Of a DNA stretch of 64,000 nt, positions 58,712-64,000 are shown in pieces. Position numbers and translations under genes: made by a program. Source of the stretch: CBDESN01 sp965242495 (GTDB lineage Bacteria > Pseudomonadota > Alphaproteobacteria > MPNO01); assembly GCA_965242495.1 (NCBI GenBank), contig OZ251446.1, positions 1,302,001-1,366,000 of the forward strand, read 5' to 3'. Below the pieces are notes generated by a model, which saw only the letters and a list, made by a program, of their open reading frames with translations, made no database searches and was not told where the DNA came from. The stretch's first letter is position 1, and each line of letters starts with the position of its first letter.

Positions 58712-60105
58712 CTACAGGCGTTTCCAGCGCGCTCCCCGCCCGTGACCCCTCGGAGCGGCCAACCCCCGGGCCCTCAGCGCCGCGAGATCTTCCCGCAACC
58801 GCCGTTCATCGGCCTGCGGCTTCAACCGGGAACGGATTTCGCGTAGCGCCAGACCCCGGTCTCCCTGATCCAGCAAAGCGAGGATCGCTTGTTGCCGTTC
58901 CGTCAGATCTCTTTCGCCTCGCCGGACCGGTTCGCGCCGGCCATGCCGAAAACGCACCGTCACGCACGCTCCGGCATCCTCGATCTCGGGACTCGGCAGA
59001 CCGGCGGAAGTCGCCAACTCCGCCATCTTGAGAGTTCCGCGTCCCCATTCCTCAATGATGCCGGAACGGTAGAAGGTGCGGGCGATCAGGGGGTTCCAGG
59101 GAAGCGATTCATGGGGTGCGAACAGTCTTTCCGGAGTCAATCCGAAATGCAGTGTGCCGGACGAGGTCACCTCCATGCGGTCATCGTAGACCGCCACCCC
59201 CACGGAGCCGCCGCCGATCGAGTAATCCCGGTGACACATGGCATTCGCCAAAGCCTCGCGCGTCGCCAGGGGCGGATAGAGCGGCTCGTCGATTCGCTCG
59301 AAACGGTCGGCCTCGATCCGCCCGGCGATCGGCAGGGTCTCGCGTAGAAAACGCTCCGCGTTCGCGAGGAGCGCAAAGGCATTGCCGTAGAACTGTCGAT
59401 TGTCCAGGAACTCCGTGCGATCGACGCCTCGAAACCGAGCGACTCGAAGCAGGCATTGCGGCATTTCGAACTCGATGCGTTCCGCGTTGCCGAACAACAC
59501 CACGGCTGCTCGCCACAGAACCCCGTCCCGGAAAAGTCCGAGGCCGCGCAGCAACCCGGCGGGTTCCCGTGTCCCCGGGTCTTCCAGCCGTCCCCGCCGG
59601 ATCGCCTCTGCGACCGCGCGTCGAATTTCCGTCTCGTCGAGGTCTTCGACCGACCAGCCGTCGGCGACTTGGTTCTCCCAGCGCCGTTCGCTGTGCATTC
59701 GTTCGAAAAGCATCCGGTTATACTCGTCGGACGACATCGTCAGCGTGGTATCCCCGACCCGGCGATAGGCGATGCCCCGATAGAGGTATGGCCTCACGGC
59801 CCCCCGGTTCACGCCAACCGCGATCGTCTCGCGATCTCCCACTACGCGAACCCGCTCTATCGTTGGAAAGGCCGGCGGCTCGATCCTTTGAATCTCGGCG
59901 CTCAGGTCCTCTATCGTCCGCTCGCCCACTTGCTGGCCGACTACATCTCCCGTTGGAGTGACGCCGAACAACACATGCCCGCCACGTTGGTTGCGCATGG
60001 CGCATACCGTCTGGACGGCCTCGCGGCGCTCCCCGTCGTATGCTTGAATTCCAGCGTCTCGGATTCACCCGCCGCGGCCAGCGCCACGACTTGATCGAAC
60101 ATCAT
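58712..60105 (-). pseudogene. AlbA_2-domain ATP-binding regulator, frameshifted near its start
   Basis: From ATG 60105 the frame reads MMFDQVVALAAAGESETLEF, KHTTG, the start of an AlbA_2 (Schlafen-like DNA-binding) domain. At a run of four C (60031-60034; four G on the coding strand) the frame is lost, and the rest continues one base off as ERREAVQTVCAMRNQRGGHVLFGVTPTGDVVGQQVG. One extra G gives a single protein of about 464 residues. The remainder is complete: AlbA_2, then a GHKL-like ATP-binding region (REALANAMCHRDYSIGGGSV, GIIEEWGRGTLKM) and a C-terminal winged helix. Translation from ATG 59998 could still give a version lacking the domain's first strands. These proteins are putative transcriptional regulators or defence-related. 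Confidence 0.75.
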
Positions 60106-60212
60106 GAGCGCATCTCCACCGGGCGCCGCGAGCCAACCCCGTCGCGTTCCGGCGGTTCGCTTCCTCTCACGACGGTCGGGTCGTGAGTCGTCGCGCGGCC
60201 GCCGCCCGGGCG

Positions 60213-61319
60213 CTACGCCGCCTGCGTGCGCCGGCCGATGGCGTCGTCCAGCCGGGGCATGACTTCGGTCGCCATCAGCTCCATCGAGCGTTTCGACAGG
60301 GCCGGGTCCACCCAATCGTGGCCGGCATAGACGAGCGTGCCGAAATCGCCGATCCGCTCCCGGAAGGCCATCAGCTGGTCGACCACGCCGTTCACCGTGC
60401 CGGCGATCACGAGGCGGTCGACCACCCCGTCGAGGGTCACCGCGTCGTCCGGCATCGCCGGGTCGTGTTTGAACAGGTTGGAGCGCCCGCCGGCGACGAG
60501 CTTCCGCATCAGCTGCCTGTAATAGAAGCGATAGGGGCTGCGGTCGTCCTCCAGCGCATAGGCCCGGGCGGTGCGCTCGTCGTCGGCGACGAAGATGCTC
60601 TTGGCGACGCGCCAGTCGGCGGCGTCCGCCGCCCGGCCGCCCCGCTCGCACCCGGCGACGTAGTTGGGCCAATGGGTCGCCACCCATTGCGGCATCAGGA
60701 AGTTGGCCGAGATCGGCGTCCAGCCGCGCTCGGCGGCGGCCGTCACCCCCTTGGAATACGGCGCCACTACGGTCACCACGATCGGCGGATGCGGCTTCTG
60801 GTAGGGTCGGACGATGACGCCTTGGCCGATCTCGGGGATGAGAGTCCGTTCCGTGGTGACGGTCCAGAATTCACCCTCCAGCCGATAGGGCGGATCCTTG
60901 GTCCAGATGTCGAGCACGTGGTTGATCGACTCGACGAACATGGCGTTGCGATCCTTGTCCAGGAGGCCGAGCGCTTCGGCGTCGGACCGGAGCGCGCCGG
61001 GGCTGATGCCGAAGATGAACCGCCCCTCGGCCATGTTGTCGATCATCGCCACCTGTCCGGCGATGATCGCCGGATGGTTGAGCGACATATTCACCGTGCC
61101 GCTGCCGAGAACGATGTCCCTGGTGCCGTGGATCAGGCTCGCGAGGAAGGCGAGGCAGGAAGTCACCGTCTCGGCCCGGTCGGTGACGTGCTCGCCGACG
61201 AAGGCTTCGCAGAAGCCGAGCCGGTCCGCGAGCAGGATGGCCTCCCGATCCTCCTTCAGGGTCTCGGCGTAGTCGCGCTCCGGCGGATGGAGCGGCATGG
61301 TGAAGTAACCGAGCTTCAT
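60213..61319 (-). CDS. LLM class flavin-dependent oxidoreductase
   Basis: A 368-residue luciferase-like TIM barrel: MKLGYFTMPLHPPERDYAETLKEDREAILLADRLGFCEAFVGEHVT, GSGTVNMSLNHPAIIAGQVAMIDNMAEGRFIFGISPGALRSDAEAL, HPPIVVTVVAPYSKGVTAAAERGWTPISANF. It uses FMNH2 from a separate reductase to oxygenate a substrate that is not identified. It lies 27 bases after the acyl-CoA dehydrogenase-like gene on the same strand. An 83-base segment of it is duplicated at 58508. Confidence 0.9.
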   Translation of the reverse strand: MKLGYFTMPLHPPERDYAETLKEDREAILLADRLGFCEAFVGEHVTDRAETVTSCLAFLASLIHGTRDIVLGSGTVNMSLNHPAIIAGQVAMIDNMAEGRFIFGISPGALRSDAEALGLLDKDRNAMFVESINHVLDIWTKDPPYRLEGEFWTVTTERTLIPEIGQGVIVRPYQKPHPPIVVTVVAPYSKGVTAAAERGWTPISANFLMPQWVATHWPNYVAGCERGGRAADAADWRVAKSIFVADDERTARAYALEDDRSPYRFYYRQLMRKLVAGGRSNLFKHDPAMPDDAVTLDGVVDRLVIAGTVNGVVDQLMAFRERIGDFGTLVYAGHDWVDPALSKRSMELMATEVMPRLDDAIGRRTQAA

Positions 61320-61346
61320 GGCTCATGCTCCTCTGGCGGGGCGCGG

Positions 61347-62567
61347 TCACACGTTGGGGTTGCCAAGCGGCAGCCCGACGGCGACGCGGCCGAACTCGGC
61401 GCCGTTGACGTCCCAGCTCACCGCGATATGGGCGGCCGCGGCGTGAACGTCGCGGAAGTGCCGCTGGAGGCCGCTGCGCCGGTAATTCGCCCCGCCGCCC
61501 GCCGCCGCATGGATCACGCCGACCGCTTCGACCGACAGCCTCACGGCGAAGGCGCCGTCGCGCCGCCAGCGCGACTTGCAATCGTCGTCGGGGACGCCGG
61601 CGGCCTCGGCGATCGCCTTCGCCTCGGCGCAGTTGTTGCGCAGCAGCAGGCGCGCGGCCTCGATCCTGGCCGCCGCCTCGGCGATGCGCAAATGCAGGTT
61701 GGCGTGTTCGGCGAGCCGCGAGGCGTTGTAGGTCGCCGACCGGCTGCGCACCGCTTCCAGCTGGTCGTCGAAGGCGCCGCGCGCCATGCCGAGAATGGGG
61801 CCCGCCAGGATGTGCGGGAACAGGGCGAGCACCGGCAGCCGGTATAGCGGGTGCGGGTTGGCGGCCGAGCCGGGCGTCGGCCCGCCGCGCGCCGCGCGCG
61901 GGTCGAGCGTCAGATGCGCGGGTACGAACAGGTCGGCGCAGCGCACGTCGTGGCTGCCGGTCCCGACCAACCCGACGACGTCCCAGGTGTCGATGACCTC
62001 GAGATCCGACTTGCGGACCACGAAAATCCGGGGCGCCGCGGGATCGCCCTCGCGATCCGCCGGAACCATCCCGCCCAGCATCACCCAATCGCTCGGGTCG
62101 ATGCCGCTGGAGAACGGCCACCGCCCCGACAGCCGGTAACCGCCCGCGGCCGGGCTCGCGGCGCCGCAGGGATAGACCAGGGCGGAGCCGATCAGCGCGT
62201 CGGCGTTCGCGCCCCAGACTTCGTCCTGGGCGCGGCGGGGGAACATGCCGAGCATCCAGTGATGGCTGGCGAGATTCGCCCACACCCATGCGCTGGAGCC
62301 GCAGGCGCGGCCGATCTCCTCGCCGATATCGACGTAGAGGGCGTAGTCGAGTTCGAGGCCGCCGACCCGCGCCGGCTGGTGGACCCGCCAGAGGCCCGCC
62401 CGGTGGAAGTCGCGGACGGTATCGGGGTGAATGCGCCGCAGCCGCTCGGTCTCGGCCGCTCTCTCCTTCAGCTTGGGAGCCAGGGCCCGCGCGCGCCGGA
62501 TCATCTCCTCGCGCGCGGGCGGCGGGAGGTCCGGCGCCGCGGCGGCCGATCCCGATCGGCGCGGCAT
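61347..62567 (-). CDS. Acyl-CoA dehydrogenase-like flavin monooxygenase
   Basis: A 406-residue acyl-CoA dehydrogenase fold: LAPKLKERAAETERLRRIHPDTVRDFHRAGLWRVHQPARVGGLELD at the N-terminus, CGSSAWVWANLASHHWMLGMFPRRAQDEVWG, YRLSGRWPFSSGIDPSDWVMLGG, DTWDVVGLVGTGSHDV and GAANYRRSGLQRHFRDVHAAAAHIAV. This pattern is that of flavin-dependent monooxygenases such as HsaA and of dibenzothiophene monooxygenase relatives rather than beta-oxidation enzymes. It overlaps the stop of the VOC gene by one base. With LLM and VOC it forms an oxidative module. Confidence 0.87.
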   Translation of the reverse strand: MPRRSGSAAAAPDLPPPAREEMIRRARALAPKLKERAAETERLRRIHPDTVRDFHRAGLWRVHQPARVGGLELDYALYVDIGEEIGRACGSSAWVWANLASHHWMLGMFPRRAQDEVWGANADALIGSALVYPCGAASPAAGGYRLSGRWPFSSGIDPSDWVMLGGMVPADREGDPAAPRIFVVRKSDLEVIDTWDVVGLVGTGSHDVRCADLFVPAHLTLDPRAARGGPTPGSAANPHPLYRLPVLALFPHILAGPILGMARGAFDDQLEAVRSRSATYNASRLAEHANLHLRIAEAAARIEAARLLLRNNCAEAKAIAEAAGVPDDDCKSRWRRDGAFAVRLSVEAVGVIHAAAGGGANYRRSGLQRHFRDVHAAAAHIAVSWDVNGAEFGRVAVGLPLGNPNV

Positions 62568-62992
62568 CAGCCGCCGGCGCCGAAATAGTTCAGCTCGACG
62601 GTGATCCCGTTGGGGTCTTCGAGGAATATCTGGAACAGATCCATGTTCGGCACCTTGCGTTCCCGATAGGGCACGTCGAGACGCTTCAGCCGCTCGATCA
62701 GCCTGCCCGGGTCCTCGGCGCGGAACGCCAGATGGTCGAAGGCGCCGCTGCCGTCGAGCTCGGCGACGTCCACGGCCCCGAGATATTCCTCCAGCCCCGT
62801 CGGGTCGTCGGGATCGACGCCGACGAGATGGACCGCCGCATGCCCCTCCACGTAGAGCCAGTTTCCGGGGAACGGGAAGTTCGGCCGATCGCCATCCTCC
62901 ATGCCGAGCACGTCGACGTAGAAGTCTCTGGTCTCGTCGAGCTTCGCCGTTCGGATGGAGCAGTGATCCAAGCTGGTCAGGGCCATGGCCAT
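62567..62992 (-). CDS. VOC family protein
   Basis: A 141-residue one-module glyoxalase fold: LDHCSIRTAKLDETRDFYVDVLGM, NWLYVEGHAAVHLVG, FDHLAFRAEDPGRLIERLKRL and LFQIFLEDPNGITVELNYFG. Probable metal ligands are the His of LDHCS, His of FDHLAF and Glu of TVELNYF. Start is ATG 62992 or 62986. First gene of a minus-strand unit with the acyl-CoA dehydrogenase-like and LLM genes. Confidence 0.85.
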   Translation of the reverse strand: MAMALTSLDHCSIRTAKLDETRDFYVDVLGMEDGDRPNFPFPGNWLYVEGHAAVHLVGVDPDDPTGLEEYLGAVDVAELDGSGAFDHLAFRAEDPGRLIERLKRLDVPYRERKVPNMDLFQIFLEDPNGITVELNYFGAGG

Positions 62993-63149
62993 GTCTCCGG
63001 ATCGATTGCCGCGGCGCCGGCCCCGGGCTCGCGCCCCGGGCCGACGGCGGCGCATCATAGCGCGGCCCCCGCGGCGCGTCTCGCCCTCGAATTGACCTTG
63101 CGCGCGGCGGGCGGCAATATCGCCGGCCGGACAACCGAAGGTGGCGCGC

Positions 63150-64000
63150 ATGACCCCGACGGCGGAACCCCGCTGGTCCCTGGACCGCCCCAACAGCTAT
63201 ATCGGGCGGACGGTGCCCCGGCCCAACCTGTCGCGGCTGGTGCAGGGCCGGGCGACCTTCGTCGACGACGTCCGGCTCCCCCGCATGGCCCACGTCGCGT
63301 TCGTGCGCAGCCCCCACGCGCATGCCCGCATCCGCGCCATCGACAGCGCCGCCGCGCGGCGAATGCCCGGCGTCGTCGCGATCGTGACCGGGGCCGAGCT
63401 CGCCCGGCACTGCGCGCCGTGGGTCGGCGTGCTCACGCATTTGGAAGGCATGCGATCGCCGCCGCAGCACGCGATGGCGGTCGATCGGGCCTGCTGGCAG
63501 GGCGAGCCGGTCGCCGCCGTGGTCGCCGACGCCCGCGAGCAGGCCGAGGACGCCGCGGAGCGGGTCGAAGTCGATTGGGAGCGCCTGCCCGCGGCGACCG
63601 ACGCCGAAACCGCGCTCGACCAAGACGCGCCGGTGATCCATGCCGATCTCGGCGACAATCTGTGCTGGCAGCGGCGCTTCGACGCCGGCGACGTCGATGC
63701 GGCCTGCGCCGCGGCCGACGCCGTGGTGGAAGAGACGTTCGTCATCGGCCGCCATACCGGGGTGACGCTGGAGCCGCGGGCGATTCTCGCCGACTACGAT
63801 CCGGCGGAGCGTCGGCTCACCGTCTACCAGTCGACGCAGGCTCCGCACATGATGCAGAGCATCTTCGCGACGCAGCTGGGCCTCGAGGACCACGACGTCC
63901 GGGTGATCTGCAAGGACGTGGGCGGCTCCTTCGGCATCAAGGTCCACACCTATGGCGACGAGGTGGCGGCCGCGGCGCTCAGCAAGATGCTCAACCGGCC
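63150..64000 (+). CDS. Xanthine dehydrogenase family molybdopterin-binding large subunit, partial
   Basis: The frame runs off the right edge; the first 283 residues are visible. It starts MTPTAEPRWSLDRPNSYIGR, then GRATFVDDVRLPRMAHVAFVRSPHAHARIRAID (the XDH/aldehyde oxidase a/b hammerhead domain), MPGVVAIVTG, EPVAAVVADAREQAEDAAE, HTGVTLEPRAILADYDP, VYQSTQAPHMMQSIFATQLGL and CKDVGGSFGIKVHTYGDE (molybdopterin-binding domain start). Members include CO dehydrogenase CoxL, aldehyde and N-heterocycle dehydrogenases; the active-site loop is beyond the window, so the substrate cannot be named. AAGG precedes ATG 63150. Confidence 0.92.
   Translation, partial: MTPTAEPRWSLDRPNSYIGRTVPRPNLSRLVQGRATFVDDVRLPRMAHVAFVRSPHAHARIRAIDSAAARRMPGVVAIVTGAELARHCAPWVGVLTHLEGMRSPPQHAMAVDRACWQGEPVAAVVADAREQAEDAAERVEVDWERLPAATDAETALDQDAPVIHADLGDNLCWQRRFDAGDVDAACAAADAVVEETFVIGRHTGVTLEPRAILADYDPAERRLTVYQSTQAPHMMQSIFATQLGLEDHDVRVICKDVGGSFGIKVHTYGDEVAAAALSKMLNR

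Overview
The window is GC-rich bacterial chromosome, most likely from an alphaproteobacterium of the Rhodospirillales type. This rests on the gene families and their order (fxsA / Tim44-like timA / mltA / smr / hslUV / hisB-hisH-hisA-hisF-hisE, and hrcA-grpE-dnaK-dnaJ) and is an inference, not a database result. Two kinds of DNA alternate: conserved housekeeping blocks, and accessory segments with surface genes, mobile DNA, broken genes and catabolic operons.

Layout. 1-2.5 kb: nitrogen salvage from purines (carbamate kinase, a possible DUF2877 gene at the edge, PucG aminotransferase). 2.5-3.8 kb: an O-antigen ligase preceded by a 16-base C run. 3.8-11 kb: histidine phosphatase, fxsA, timA, mltA, a lutABC lactate-utilisation operon, smr and a VOC protein. 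11-18.4 kb: hslVU, the his operon with a GNAT gene inside it, HIT and a Fic protein. 18.4-23.6 kb: hrcA-grpE-dnaK-dnaJ heat-shock cluster. 23.6-24.4 kb: palindromic repeat array with a small TIR element inserted in it. 24.4-30 kb: a 1,844-residue autotransporter with its own promoter and a 15-base C run inside its first codons. 30.1-31.4 kb: an ISAs1-family insertion sequence. 31.4-35.1 kb: SDR, IS-end-like debris, a membrane glycosyltransferase broken at a 14-base G run, a coiled-coil remnant. 35.3-46.3 kb: acyltransferase-like gene and a catabolic set (M20 hydrolase, class II aldolase, ornithine-cyclodeaminase-like, cupin, Rieske dioxygenase alpha/beta, amidohydrolase, exporter, amidase, 2OG-Fe oxygenase). 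46.4-49.5 kb: methyltransferase, panB, panC. 49.5-55.8 kb: UbiD decarboxylase, TRAP transporter and a selenoprotein, all on the minus strand. 56-64 kb: SDR, YbdK-like ligase, decayed DNA, LLM and acyl-CoA-dehydrogenase-like oxidoreductases, VOC, and the start of a xanthine-dehydrogenase-type large subunit.

Two things stand out. First, the gene at 54178-55809 is continuous except for one in-frame UGA (55522-55524), followed 17 nt later by the GGUC loop of a perfect 8-bp stem: a bacterial SECIS and a UGSC-type selenoprotein (U-S-T-C), probably co-transcribed with a TRAP transporter and a UbiD decarboxylase. A conventional gene caller would report a truncated gene starting at 55488. Second, the three longest homopolymers in the window (16 C, 15 G, 14 G) all sit at surface genes: O-antigen ligase, autotransporter, GT-C glycosyltransferase. 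Their lengths decide whether the reading frame is open, which looks like slipped-strand phase variation of the cell envelope. As sequenced, the autotransporter is in frame (ON), the glycosyltransferase is one base out (OFF), and the ligase is OFF if it starts at the upstream ATG but intact if it starts at the GTG after the tract.

The rest is consistent with a heterotroph living on amides, aromatic acids and organic acids taken up by TRAP transport. The accessory parts show decay: HicB, AlbA_2-domain, coiled-coil and LLM fragments.
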